This document shows, piece by piece, positions 27,072-36,097 of a stretch of 64,000 nucleotides of DNA. This DNA is from Xylophilus sp. Leaf220 (GTDB lineage: Bacteria; Pseudomonadota; Gammaproteobacteria; Burkholderiales; Burkholderiaceae_C): positions 424,170 through 488,169 of the forward strand of contig NZ_LMKO01000001.1 of assembly GCF_001421705.1 (NCBI RefSeq), in the 5' to 3' direction. The translations under genes and the position numbers were made by a program. The notes beneath the pieces are model-generated. The model did not search any database and was not told where the DNA came from. It saw nothing but the letters and a program-made list of their open reading frames with translations. Each line of letters begins with the position of its first letter. Positions within the stretch are counted from its first letter, which is position 1.

Positions 27072-29432
27072 TCAGCCCGCCTCCGCCTGCTGGGCGCGTT
27101 GCAGCGGCGACATCGCGGCGGCCTGCGCCGCGACGGTGCGCTCGCGCTCCAGGTTGCGCTCCAGCTGCACCTTGCCGGCCTGGTACTGCTTCGGCCATGC
27201 CACGTCGAAATAACCGATGCGCGCCGCTTCGTTCAGGGTCCACGCCGGGTTGGCCAGGTGCGGACGCGCCACGGCGCACAGGTCGGCCCGGCCGGCGGCG
27301 ACGATGCTGTTGACATGGTCGGCCTCGGAGATCGCGCCGACCGCGATGGTCGCGATGCCCGCCTCGTTGCGCACCCGGTCGGAGAACGGCGTCTGGAACA
27401 TCCGGCCGTAGACCGGCTTTTCCTTCTTGCTGACCTGGCCGGACGAGCAGTCGATCATGTCGGCGCCGGCCGCCTTGAAGGCGCGGGCGATCCGCACCGC
27501 GTCGTCGGGCGTGATGCCGCCCTCGACCCAGTCGTGCGCCGAGATGCGGACCGACATCGGCTTGTGCTCCGGCCAGGCGGCGCGCATCGCGGCGAACACC
27601 TCCAGCGGGTAGCGCAGCCGGTTCTCCAGCGAGCCGCCGTAGTCGTCGGTGCGCTGGTTGGTCAGCGGCGAGATGAAGCTGCTGAACAGGTAGCCGTGCG
27701 CGCAGTGGAACTCCAGCCAGTCGAAGCCCGCCTCGTCGGCCCAGCGGGTCGATTGCACGAATTCGGCCTGGACGCGGTCCATGTCCTCGCGGGTCATCGC
27801 GTGCGACCAGTCGCTCACCCCGTCGAGGTACTGCTGCGGCGAGGCCGACAGCAGCCGCCAGCGGTCGGCCTCGGGCAGCGGCTGGTCGATGCCGTCCCAG
27901 GCCAAGCGCGTCGCGCCCTTGGCGCCGGCGTGGCCGAGCTGCAGTGCCATCTTCGCGGTGCTGTTGGCATGCGCGAAATCGACGATGCGCTTCCAGCCGT
28001 CGCGCTGGGCCGCGTTCCACAGCCCCGGGCAGCCGGGCGTGATCCGGGCGTCGGGCGAGGGGCAGGTCATCTCGGCGAAGACCAGGCCCGCACCGCCCAT
28101 GGCGCGGGCGCCCAGGTGCATCAGGTGGAAGTCGGCCGGCAGCCCGTCGACGCAAGAGTACTGCGCCATCGGCGAGACGACGACCCGGTTCTTCAGCGTC
28201 ACGCCGCGCAGGGTGAACGGGGTGAACATCGGCGGCACCGCGCGCTGGGTGGCGCCGCGCTGCAGGCCTGCGCGCTCCGCGATCCAGTCCTCGTAGCGCT
28301 CCACGTAGCCCTTGTCGCGCAGCCGCAGGTTCTCGTGGCTGATGCGCTGGCTGCGGGTCAGCAGCGAATAGGCGAACTGCTCGGGCGGCAGGCTGGCGTA
28401 GCGGTCGACGTTCTCGAACCACTCGGTCGAGTTGCGGGCCGCGTTCTGGATGCGCAGCACCTCGATGCTGCGCACCGCCTCGTAGTCGGCCAGCGCGGCC
28501 GTCAAGTCGCCCGGCTGGCGGCCGATGCAGCGGGCCAGCTCGATCGCATCCTCCAGCGCCAGCTTGGTGCCCGAGCCGATCGAGAAGTGCGCGGTGTGGG
28601 CCGCGTCGCCCATCAGCACCACCGGCGCATGGCCGTTGTGGTGCACCCAGTGGCGGCAGACCACCCGCGGGAAACGGATCCACTGGGCCGAGCCGCGCAG
28701 GTGGCTGGCGTTGGAGATCAGCGGGTGGCCGTCGAGCTGGTCGGCGAAGAGCTGCTCGCAGAAGGCGATCGCGTCTTCCTTCTCCATCGTCTCGAGGCCG
28801 GCGGCGCGCCACACGTCCTCGGGCGCTTCGACGATGAAGGTGGAGGTGCTGTCGTCGAAGCGGTAGGCATGGGCCTGGAACCAGCCGTGCTCGGTCTTGG
28901 CGAAGGCGAAGGTGAAGGCGTCGAACAGCTTGCGGGTGCCGAGCCAGACGAAGCGGCACAGCCGCAGGTCGATGTCAGGCTGGTAGGTGGCGGCGTACTT
29001 GGCGCGGATGCGGCTGTTGAGGCCGTCGGCGGCGATGACCAGGTCGGCGTCGGCATAGGCGGTGTCGTCCTGCACGTCGGTCTCGAAAACCAGCTCCACG
29101 CCCAGCTGCTCGCAGCGCGCCTGCAGGATGTTGAGCAGGCGCTTCCTGCCGATGCCGCAGAAGCCGTGGCCGCCCGAGCGCACGCTGTGGCCCTGGATGT
29201 GCACCTCGATGTCGTCCCAGTGGTTGAACGCGTCGAGGACCTGCGCCGCGGTGACCGGGTCGGCCGCCTGCAGGTTTCCCAGCGTCTGGTCGGAGAACAC
29301 CACACCCCAGCCGAAGGTGTCGTAGGGCCGGTTGCGCTCCACCACCCGGATCTCGTGGTCCGGGTTCTGCAGCTTCATCAGGAGCGCGAAATACAGGCCC
29401 GACGGGCCTCCACCGATACAGACGATCTTCAT
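27072..29432 (-). CDS. 2-aminobenzoyl-CoA (or salicylyl-CoA) monooxygenase/reductase fusion
   Basis: A 786-residue two-domain flavoenzyme. The N-terminal half (about 1-400) is a single-component FAD monooxygenase: [17 protein letters not shown] dinucleotide motif, [12 protein letters not shown], and [20 protein letters not shown] (GD motif). The C-terminal half (about 410-770) is an old-yellow-enzyme domain: [49 protein letters not shown] and the FMN phosphate site VGAISEADH. This fusion is the hallmark of 2-aminobenzoyl-CoA monooxygenase/reductase, which hydroxylates and then dearomatises the ring; database records also call it salicylyl-CoA 5-hydroxylase/oxidoreductase. ATG 29432 follows GGAGGA. 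First gene of its operon. Confidence 0.9.
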   Translation of the reverse strand: MKIVCIGGGPSGLYFALLMKLQNPDHEIRVVERNRPYDTFGWGVVFSDQTLGNLQAADPVTAAQVLDAFNHWDDIEVHIQGHSVRSGGHGFCGIGRKRLLNILQARCEQLGVELVFETDVQDDTAYADADLVIAADGLNSRIRAKYAATYQPDIDLRLCRFVWLGTRKLFDAFTFAFAKTEHGWFQAHAYRFDDSTSTFIVEAPEDVWRAAGLETMEKEDAIAFCEQLFADQLDGHPLISNASHLRGSAQWIRFPRVVCRHWVHHNGHAPVVLMGDAAHTAHFSIGSGTKLALEDAIELARCIGRQPGDLTAALADYEAVRSIEVLRIQNAARNSTEWFENVDRYASLPPEQFAYSLLTRSQRISHENLRLRDKGYVERYEDWIAERAGLQRGATQRAVPPMFTPFTLRGVTLKNRVVVSPMAQYSCVDGLPADFHLMHLGARAMGGAGLVFAEMTCPSPDARITPGCPGLWNAAQRDGWKRIVDFAHANSTAKMALQLGHAGAKGATRLAWDGIDQPLPEADRWRLLSASPQQYLDGVSDWSHAMTREDMDRVQAEFVQSTRWADEAGFDWLEFHCAHGYLFSSFISPLTNQRTDDYGGSLENRLRYPLEVFAAMRAAWPEHKPMSVRISAHDWVEGGITPDDAVRIARAFKAAGADMIDCSSGQVSKKEKPVYGRMFQTPFSDRVRNEAGIATIAVGAISEADHVNSIVAAGRADLCAVARPHLANPAWTLNEAARIGYFDVAWPKQYQAGKVQLERNLERERTVAAQAAAMSPLQRAQQAEAG

Positions 29433-29466
29433 GGCCGACGGTCCTCCAGGGACTGGGAAAACCGCC

Positions 29467-29504
29467 AATCTACGGCCAATTAGTTTAGGTGTCAACTAAA
29501 TTGG
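29467..29504 (-). promoter_or_regulatory. Sigma-70 promoter overlapped by a MarR-type palindrome
   Basis: On the minus strand TTGACA (29490-29495) and TAGATT (29467-29472) are separated by exactly 17 bases, a near-consensus promoter for the monooxygenase operon. The palindrome CCAATTAGTT (29476-29485) ... AACTAAATTGG (29494-29504), one extra A apart from perfect, covers the -35 and the spacer, so a repressor bound there would block the polymerase. It resembles the operator at 23280-23303. Confidence 0.75.
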
Positions 29505-29560
29505 AAGCCGCACCAGCGCGGGGCGACGGGCACCGCGCCGGCTCCCGCTCCCCTATCAGG

Positions 29561-29646
29561 GTCGCCACGGAACCGGCTTCGCCGGGCCGCAGGCGACGCC
29601 CCCTGCAAGGGGGTTGGCGGCCACACGCAGTGGGCAAGCCTGGGGG
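29561..29646 (-). repeat. 86-bp structured repeat, copy 2 (inverted relative to copy 1)
   Basis: Read on the minus strand this is the same element as 23339-23424, but with an outer stem of GTCGCC/GGCGAC in place of ACCACC/GGTGGT; the inner GCGG, CCGGC-GAA-GCCGG and CCCCC-TTGCA-GGGGG parts are unchanged. It begins directly after the stop of the MFS gene and ends about 65 bases before the promoter of the monooxygenase operon. Confidence 0.8.
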
Positions 29647-29647
29647 T

Positions 29648-30784
29648 TTACTTCAACCTCCAGGCGACCGGCGCGCCGGCGGCGATCACCACGCCCACGA
29701 TCCAGAACACGCCGGCGATGCCCACCACCGCGCCCGCGGCGCCGAACAGGATCGGCATCGCCACGCTGGACGCGTTGATCGTCATCAGCCGCAGGCCCAG
29801 TGCCTCGCCGTGGCGGGCGTGCGGCGTCACCTGGTGCAGCTTGCTCATGACCATCGGCTGCACCGCGCCGAGCGCGATGCCCAGCAGCGCCGACAACCCC
29901 CCCATCGACCACGGCGACGACAGCAGCGGATACACCGCGAAGATGGCCGCGGTGCAGACGATCGAGGCGGCGATCACCGCCCACTCCTGCACCCGCGCCG
30001 CCACCAGCGGCAGCACCAGCCGCACCCCCGCAGCGGCGATGGCGAAGACACCCAGCAGCGTGCCGATGGTCGATGCGCTGAAACCGCGCTCGTGCCCCAG
30101 GATCGGCAGCACGAAGGCGTGCACGTCCCAGCTGGAGGACTGCAGCCAGTTGACGAAGAGCAGCCGGCGGAACGCCGTCTCGCGCAGCAGGTCCCAGGCG
30201 CGGGGCCGCGGGCCGTCGGTGGGGGCCATCACCACCGGCGGCAGCTCCTGCGTGCGGCGCACCAGGTGCCAGCAGAGCAATGGCAGGCAGGCCAGCAGGG
30301 CCAGCGCGGGCCGGTAGCCGGCGTAGTCGATCAGCAGGCCGGCCGCGAACGGGCCGATGAAGTTGGCGATGGCCGGCGCGATGCCGAGCCAGCTGAACAC
30401 CTGCTTCAGCTGGGTGACGCTCTCGGCCGCGCGGCCCACGTGCCGCTGCAGCGCGATCACGGTGGCACCGGTGCCGGCGCCGGTCAGCAATGCGGCCACG
30501 CAGAGCATCGGATAGCCCGGCCAGACGGCCGCCAGGCCCACGCCCAGGGTGGCGGCGATCACCGAGTACCCGATCGGCCGGCGCAGGCCGTGCCGGTCGG
30601 CGAACCGGCCGGCGGGCAGCGCCAGGAACACCTGGCTGAGCGCGAACAGCGCCAGCAGCAGGCCCACCGCCGCGGCGCTGTAGCCCTGCTGCAGCGCCAG
30701 CAGGGGCGCGACCAGCCGGGTGCCCGCCATCGCGGCATGCAGGCAGACCTGCGCGCCGATGAGGCGGGCCAGCGCCGGGTTCAC
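29648..30784 (-). CDS. Major facilitator superfamily transporter
   Basis: 378 aa with 12 probable helices. The MFS loop 2-3 motif is present as GRFADRHGLRRPIGY (about residue 62), with LGIAPAIANFIGPFAAGLLID in helix 5. The start is GTG at 30784, overlapping the rmuC stop (GTGA), so it is made from the same transcript. No substrate signature is clear; it resembles multidrug/sugar-efflux type carriers. The stop abuts the 86-bp repeat. Confidence 0.85.
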   Translation of the reverse strand: MNPALARLIGAQVCLHAAMAGTRLVAPLLALQQGYSAAAVGLLLALFALSQVFLALPAGRFADRHGLRRPIGYSVIAATLGVGLAAVWPGYPMLCVAALLTGAGTGATVIALQRHVGRAAESVTQLKQVFSWLGIAPAIANFIGPFAAGLLIDYAGYRPALALLACLPLLCWHLVRRTQELPPVVMAPTDGPRPRAWDLLRETAFRRLLFVNWLQSSSWDVHAFVLPILGHERGFSASTIGTLLGVFAIAAAGVRLVLPLVAARVQEWAVIAASIVCTAAIFAVYPLLSSPWSMGGLSALLGIALGAVQPMVMSKLHQVTPHARHGEALGLRLMTINASSVAMPILFGAAGAVVGIAGVFWIVGVVIAAGAPVAWRLK

Positions 30785-32193
30785 GGCCGCCCCCGGCCCG
30801 GTGCGCCGGGCAGCGGCGGCGGGTCTTCGTCGGGCACCGCGTCGGCCGCGCCCGTCGGCAGTAGGCCCTGCGCCTGCGGCTCGGGCAGCGCCTCGACGTC
30901 GCGCAGCGCGCGGCGCATCACGTTGCTGCGGGTCTGGGCGCGGTCGAGGGTGTTGAGCACCGTCTGGGTCTGCTCCTTCACCTTGGAGAGCACGTCGCCG
31001 AACTTCTGGAACTCGGTCTTGACGGCGCCCAGCACCTGCCACACCTCGCTGCTGCGCCGCTCCAGCGCCAGAGTGCGAAAGCCCATCTGCAGAGAATTGA
31101 GCATCGCCAGCAGAGTGGTGGGCCCGGCCAGGGTGATGCGGTACTCGCGCTGCAGCGCCTCGACCAGGCCGGGCCGGCGCAGCACCTCGGCGAAGAGCCC
31201 TTCGGTCGGCAGGAACAGGATCGCGAAATCGGTGGTGTGCGGCGGCTCGACGTATTTCTCGGCGATGCCGCGTGCCTCCAGGCGGATGCGCGCCTCCAGG
31301 CCGCGCGCGGCCAGGTCGGCCGCCACCGGATCGGCGCGCTGCTGGGCGTCGAGCAGGCGGGCATAGTCCTCGTTGGGGAACTTGGCGTCGATCGGCAGCC
31401 ACACCGGCACACCGTCGGCGCTGCGCCCCGGCAGGCGGATCGCGAAGTCGACCGTGTTGCGGGTGCCGGGCCGGGTCACCACCTGGGCCGCGTACTGGTC
31501 CACCGACAGCACCTGCTCCAGCAGCGAGGCCAGCTGCGCCTCGCCGAAGATGCCACGGGTCTTGACGTTGGTCAGCAGGTGCTTCAGATCGCCCACGCCC
31601 TGGGCCAGCGTCTGCATCTCGCCCAGGCCCTTGTGCACCTGCTCCAGCCGGTCGGCCACCTGGCGGAAGCTCTCGCCCAGGCGGGCCTCCAGCGTGGCCT
31701 GGAGCTTCTCGTCGACGGTGTGGCGCATCTCGTCCAACTTGGCGGCGTTGCTGGCCTGCAGCTGGGCCAGCTGCGCCTCCAGCGTGGCGCGCACCTCGGC
31801 CATGCGGCGGGCGTTGGCTTCGGATACGCCCTGCAGCTGGGTGCTGAGCGTGTCGGCCAGCGTCTTCTGCAGCAGGGAAAGCTGCTGGGCGAAGGCATCC
31901 ATCTGTGCACTCTGGGTGCGCCCGGCCTCGGCCCCCTGCCGGGTGAGCGTCTGGGTGAAGGTGGCGAAAGCCTGGGCCAGCTCCTGGCGCGCCTGGCGGG
32001 ACTGGTCGGACAGCTCCTGCCGCAGGGCGCGCTCGCTGCGCTCGGCGCGGGCGTTGGCGGCGTCGATCGCATCGTGGGTATCGGCTGTGTCGCCGCCGGG
32101 GCGGCGCAGCAACAGGAGCAGCAGCATCAGGACGCTGGCCGCCGCAGCCGCCAGCAGGGCCCATCCGGCCCAGTTCAGGTCTCCTGTAGGCAC
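30781..32193 (-). CDS. rmuC: RmuC-family DNA recombination protein
   Basis: 470 aa. One N-terminal membrane helix (about residues 10-30, AAAAASVLMLLLLLL), a long coiled coil rich in Gln, Ala, Glu and Arg (about 45-200), then the RmuC nuclease-like domain with TRGIFGEAQLASLLEQVL, PIDAKFPNEDYARLL and PTEGLFAEVLRRPGL. RmuC limits inversion at short inverted repeats in E. coli, which is of interest given the repeats in this window. It is followed by a Pro-rich tail. Confidence 0.92.
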   Translation of the reverse strand: MPTGDLNWAGWALLAAAAASVLMLLLLLLRRPGGDTADTHDAIDAANARAERSERALRQELSDQSRQARQELAQAFATFTQTLTRQGAEAGRTQSAQMDAFAQQLSLLQKTLADTLSTQLQGVSEANARRMAEVRATLEAQLAQLQASNAAKLDEMRHTVDEKLQATLEARLGESFRQVADRLEQVHKGLGEMQTLAQGVGDLKHLLTNVKTRGIFGEAQLASLLEQVLSVDQYAAQVVTRPGTRNTVDFAIRLPGRSADGVPVWLPIDAKFPNEDYARLLDAQQRADPVAADLAARGLEARIRLEARGIAEKYVEPPHTTDFAILFLPTEGLFAEVLRRPGLVEALQREYRITLAGPTTLLAMLNSLQMGFRTLALERRSSEVWQVLGAVKTEFQKFGDVLSKVKEQTQTVLNTLDRAQTRSNVMRRALRDVEALPEPQAQGLLPTGAADAVPDEDPPPLPGAPGRGRP

Positions 32194-32199
32194 TGGGGG

Positions 32200-33186
32200 T
32201 CAGGCTCCTGTGCGAACCACGGTGTTGACCGGCGTCAGCGGCCCGCGGCCGTCGAAGAAGGCGATCAGGTTGTCGGCCGCCAGCGCGGCCATCGCGCGGC
32301 GGGTGCCGGTGGTGGCGCTGGCGATGTGCGGGGTAAGCACCACGTTCTGCAGCGCGAGCAGGTCGGGGTGCACCGTGGGCTCGCCCTCGAACACGTCGAG
32401 CCCCGCGGCGGCGATGCGGCCTTCGCGCAAGGCCGCGGCCAGCGCCACGTCGTCGACGATGCCGCCACGGGCGATGTTGACCAGGGTGGCGGTCGGCTTC
32501 ATCTGCGCCAGCTCGGCCGCGCCGATGGCGTGGTGCGACGCGGCGCTGTAGGGCAGCACCAGCACCAGGTGGTCGGCGGTCTTCAACAGTTCGTCCTTGC
32601 CGACGTAGCGGGCCTTGCATTCGGCCTCCAGCGCGGGCGTGAGCTGCGAGCGGTTGTGGTAGACCACGTTCATGCCGAAGCCGTGCGCGCCGCGTTTGGC
32701 GATGCCCTGCCCGATGCGCCCCATGCCCAGGATGCCGAGGGTGCTGCCGTGCACCTCGGCGCCGGAGAACATGTCGTAGCGCCAGCGCTTCCATTCGCCG
32801 CGGCGCAGGAAATGCTCGCTCTCGGTGATGCGCCGGGCGGTGGCCATCAGCAGGGCGAAGCCGAAGTCGGCGGTGGTGTCGGTCAGCACGTCGGGCGCAT
32901 TCGTGCCCTGCACGCCGGCGGCGGTCATCGCGTCGACGTCGAAGTTGTTGTAGCCCACCGCCATGTTGGCGCAGATGCGCAGGTCGGGGCAGTCGGCCAG
33001 CAGCGCCGCGTCGATCCGCTCGCTGCCGGTGGTCAGCACTCCGTGTTTGCCCTGCAGGCGCGCCTTGAGGGCGGCGGCGTCCCAGACCGCGTCGGCCTGG
33101 TTGTGCTCCACCTCGAAGTGCTGCTGCAGCCGTTCGATGGTCTCGGGAAACAGTGCGCGGGAGACGAGGATGGCGGGCTTGGACAT
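32200..33186 (-). CDS. D-2-hydroxyacid dehydrogenase (glyoxylate/hydroxypyruvate reductase type)
   Basis: 328 aa. NAD(P)-binding motif GILGMGRIGQGIAKR (about residue 150), catalytic Arg in NIARGGIVDD, Glu in DVFEGEP and His in TPHIASATTGTRR. The family reduces glyoxylate, hydroxypyruvate or 2-ketogluconate. HNRSQ after the Rossmann motif (Asn-Arg-Ser) favours NADPH. It sits 6 bases before rmuC and 19 after the antiporter gene. Confidence 0.9.
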   Translation of the reverse strand: MSKPAILVSRALFPETIERLQQHFEVEHNQADAVWDAAALKARLQGKHGVLTTGSERIDAALLADCPDLRICANMAVGYNNFDVDAMTAAGVQGTNAPDVLTDTTADFGFALLMATARRITESEHFLRRGEWKRWRYDMFSGAEVHGSTLGILGMGRIGQGIAKRGAHGFGMNVVYHNRSQLTPALEAECKARYVGKDELLKTADHLVLVLPYSAASHHAIGAAELAQMKPTATLVNIARGGIVDDVALAAALREGRIAAAGLDVFEGEPTVHPDLLALQNVVLTPHIASATTGTRRAMAALAADNLIAFFDGRGPLTPVNTVVRTGA

Positions 33187-33205
33187 GGTGGTCTCCTAGG
33201 GGTTG

Positions 33206-34618
33206 TTATGCGTACCAGATCAGCGTGACCAGGGCGAAGAGCGGCATCAGGACGGCGCACGACCAGCCCATGTAGCCGAAGAAGCCGGGCATGCGGATGC
33301 CGCGGCTCTCGGCGATCGCCTTGACCATCAGGTTGGGCGCGTTGCCGATGTAGGTGACGGCGCCCATGAACACCGCGCCCGCCGAGATGGCGGCCAGCGT
33401 CGGCGCCAGCGTGGTCATCAGCACGGCCGGGTCGCCGCCGGCGGTGTTGAAGAACACCAGGTAGGTCGGCGCGTTGTCGAGGAAGGAGCTGAGCACGCCG
33501 GTCGCCCAGAAGTACATCGCCGGATGGGGCGTGCCGTCGGCCCGGGTGACGGCCGCCACCACCGCGCCAAAGGGCCCGTCGGCGCCGGCGCGCAGCATCG
33601 CGATCACCGGCACGATGGTCAGGAAGATGCCGGCGAAGAGTTTGGCCACCTCGGTCATCGGCGCCCAGTCGAAGCGGTTGTCGGCATGCACCCGGGCCGG
33701 CGTGATCGCCAGCGAGACGAGCGCCACCACCACCAGGCCCACGTCGCGCAACAGCCCCGGCAGCCCCACCGGCGTGCCGAACACGTCGAACACCACCGGC
33801 GACTTCCAGGCGCCGCTCATCAGCACGAGGCCGACGACGGCCGCCAGCAGGCCCAGGTTGGCGCCGCCGTCGATGCCCAGGCGCCCGGTGTCGGGCGTCG
33901 GGTCGTGGGGCAGCACGCCTTCGCGGCGGTAGAACCAGCGGTCGATGGCGTAGTGCAGCGCCAGCAGCACCGCCACCACGAACAGCGTCTGCCCGCCGAT
34001 GTGGCGCAGCGTCCAGAAGAAATCGACGCCCTTCAGGAAACCCAGGAACAGCGGCGGATCGCCCAGCGGCGTGAGCGCGCCGCCGGCGTTGGAGACGATG
34101 AAGATGAAGAACACGATGCCGTGCACCCGGTGGCGCCGGTCGTCGTTGGCGCGGACGAAGGGCCGCAGCAGCAGCATCGAGGCGCCGGTCGTGCCCATGA
34201 TGCTGGCCAGCACCGCGCCGAGGGCCAGGATGCCGGTGTTGAGCCCGGGGCTGCCGCGCAGGTTGCCGCGGATGTGGATGCCGCCCGCCACGGTGAAGAG
34301 CGCGGTCAGCAGCAGGATGAACGGGATGTACTCGGCCAGCAGCGCGTGCAACAGCTGCACGCCCGCCGCGGCCGGCCCGAAGACCGCCGCGAACGGCACG
34401 AAGAACAGCAGCGCCCAGCCGGCCGACACCTTGCCGAAGTGGTGGTGCCAGAAACCGGGCGCCCCCAGCGGCACCAGCGCGATCGACAGCAGCAGCGCGG
34501 CGAAGGGCGCAGCCCACCAGAGCGAGAGCGCAGCGCCGTCGATCTCGGCCGCCGACGAGACCGCCGGCACCACCAGCCCCGCGCAGGCCGCTGCCAGCAC
34601 CCGCGCACCCTTCTTCAA
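33206..34618 (-). CDS. Na+/H+ antiporter, NhaD-like (ion transporter superfamily)
   Basis: About 470 aa and twelve or so hydrophobic helices. It contains LRGSPGLNTGILALGAVLASIMGTTGASML, FIVSNAGGALTPLGDPPLFLGFL and SSFLDNAPTYLVFFNTAGG, the duplicated loops of the NhaD/citrate-transporter group. The chosen start is TTG 34618, giving KKGARVLAAACAGLVV as a signal-like first helix. An ATG at 34672 is in frame, but its first 18 codons lie in the dispersed repeat at 34632-34675, so it is either spurious or supplied by the repeat. Confidence 0.78.
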   Translation of the reverse strand: MKKGARVLAAACAGLVVPAVSSAAEIDGAALSLWWAAPFAALLLSIALVPLGAPGFWHHHFGKVSAGWALLFFVPFAAVFGPAAAGVQLLHALLAEYIPFILLLTALFTVAGGIHIRGNLRGSPGLNTGILALGAVLASIMGTTGASMLLLRPFVRANDDRRHRVHGIVFFIFIVSNAGGALTPLGDPPLFLGFLKGVDFFWTLRHIGGQTLFVVAVLLALHYAIDRWFYRREGVLPHDPTPDTGRLGIDGGANLGLLAAVVGLVLMSGAWKSPVVFDVFGTPVGLPGLLRDVGLVVVALVSLAITPARVHADNRFDWAPMTEVAKLFAGIFLTIVPVIAMLRAGADGPFGAVVAAVTRADGTPHPAMYFWATGVLSSFLDNAPTYLVFFNTAGGDPAVLMTTLAPTLAAISAGAVFMGAVTYIGNAPNLMVKAIAESRGIRMPGFFGYMGWSCAVLMPLFALVTLIWYA

Positions 34619-34631
34619 GCAAAAAGTGCCT

Positions 34632-34675
34632 GCAGCCGGCGCAGCACGCCGACCACCAGCTATCGAAAACATAGC
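34632..34675 (+). repeat. Two-hairpin dispersed repeat, copy 4
   Basis: GCAGCCGGCG (34632-34641), CGCCGAC in the return arm, then AGCTAT (34658-34663) and ATAGC (34671-34675). It lies between pncB and the antiporter gene, where it supplies an in-frame ATG to the latter. Confidence 0.7.
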
Positions 34676-34689
34676 ACCCGCCACGTCGG

Positions 34690-35898
34690 TCAGGCGCCTG
34701 CCACGTCGGGCTCGGGGATCTCGAACACCTGGCGCAGGTAGGCGAGGTACTTCTCGTCGTCGCACATGCCCTTGCCCGGCGTGTCGGAGATCTTGGCCAC
34801 CGGCTGGCCGTTGCAGCGCACCATCTTGATGACGATCTGCAGCGGCACGTGGTCGGGCGGATCGCCCAGGTCGTTGGTCAGGTTGGTGCCGATGCCGAAG
34901 GCCAGCTGGCAGCGGCCGCGGAACTGGCGGAACAGCTCGATGGTGCGCGGCACCGTCAGGCTGTCGCTGAAGATCAGCGTCTTGGTGCGCGGATCGACCC
35001 GGTTCTGGCGGTAATGCTCGATCAGCCGCTCGCCCCAGGCGAACGGGTCGCCGCTGTCGTGGCGAGCGCCGTCGAACAGCTTGCAGAAGTACATGTCGAA
35101 GTCGCGCAGGAAGGCGCTCATGCCGTAGACGTCCGACAGTGCGATGCCCAGGTCGCCACGGTATTCCTTGGCCCAGGTCTCGAAGCCGAACACCTGGCTG
35201 TCGCGCAGCCGCGGGCCGAGGGCCTGGCAGGCCTGCAGGTATTCGTGGGCCATGGTGCCGAGGGGCGTGATGCCCAGCTGCATCGCCAGCAGGACGTTGC
35301 TGGTGCCGGCCAGCTGGCCCTGCGGACCGGTGCCGAGCTGCTCCGCCAGGGTGCGCAGCAGCTCGCCGTGCCAGGCGCGGCTGAAGCGGCGGCGGGTGCC
35401 GTAGTCGGCGATCTTGAGCGTCTCCAGGTCGGCGCCCTGCAGCTGCGCGATCTTGGTGGCCAGCCGCTGGCGGCCGCCCTCCAGGCTGGCGCCCGGCCGG
35501 GTATTGCGGAAGTAGACCTCGTTGACTATGGCCAGCACCGGGATCTCGAACAGGATGGTGTGCAGCCACGGCCCCTGGATCGCGATGTCGATCTCGCCGG
35601 AGGGCAGCTCGGTGACGCGGATGTTCTTGGCGTTGAGCTGGAACAGGCCCAGGAAATCGACGAAGTCGCTCTTGATGAAGCGCATCGAGCGCAGGTAGTC
35701 CAGCTCAGCCTCGGTGAAGCGCAGGCTGCACAGGCCCTCGATCTCGCGCCGGATCTCGTCGGCGTACGGCGCCAGCGCCACGCCCGGGTTGCGGCACTTG
35801 AAGCGGTACTCGGCATGCGCGCCAGGGAACTGGTGCAGCACGACCTGCATCATCGTGAACTTGTACAGATCGGTGTCGAGCAGGCTGGCGATGATCAT
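34690..35898 (-). CDS. pncB: Nicotinate phosphoribosyltransferase
   Basis: NAD salvage enzyme that makes nicotinate mononucleotide from nicotinate and PRPP with ATP. 402 aa. Recognised by [20 protein letters not shown] at the start, [41 protein letters not shown] (with the catalytic His) and the PRPP region [16 protein letters not shown] / [15 protein letters not shown] 35898 ([10 protein letters not shown]) matches the family start. Divergent from the gamma-glutamyltransferase gene; the 199-base gap 35899-36097 has no clear promoter to my eye. Confidence 0.94.
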   Translation of the reverse strand: MIIASLLDTDLYKFTMMQVVLHQFPGAHAEYRFKCRNPGVALAPYADEIRREIEGLCSLRFTEAELDYLRSMRFIKSDFVDFLGLFQLNAKNIRVTELPSGEIDIAIQGPWLHTILFEIPVLAIVNEVYFRNTRPGASLEGGRQRLATKIAQLQGADLETLKIADYGTRRRFSRAWHGELLRTLAEQLGTGPQGQLAGTSNVLLAMQLGITPLGTMAHEYLQACQALGPRLRDSQVFGFETWAKEYRGDLGIALSDVYGMSAFLRDFDMYFCKLFDGARHDSGDPFAWGERLIEHYRQNRVDPRTKTLIFSDSLTVPRTIELFRQFRGRCQLAFGIGTNLTNDLGDPPDHVPLQIVIKMVRCNGQPVAKISDTPGKGMCDDEKYLAYLRQVFEIPEPDVAGA

Positions 35899-36097
35899 GG
35901 GCAGGTCGGCCGGTGCGCCGAGCGGAGGGGGCGAAGCCTTCCATTCTGGCATCGAAGCCAGACGCCCTCGCCGCGCGGGCCCGACGCCCTTCGCCGCCGG
36001 CATGCCTCTTGCATCCTAGGGAAGACCCTCGCGGGCCTTCCGCGGCGCATTCCAGCAGGGAGAATGCGGCCCACAACCCATCACGAAGAAAGTCGAC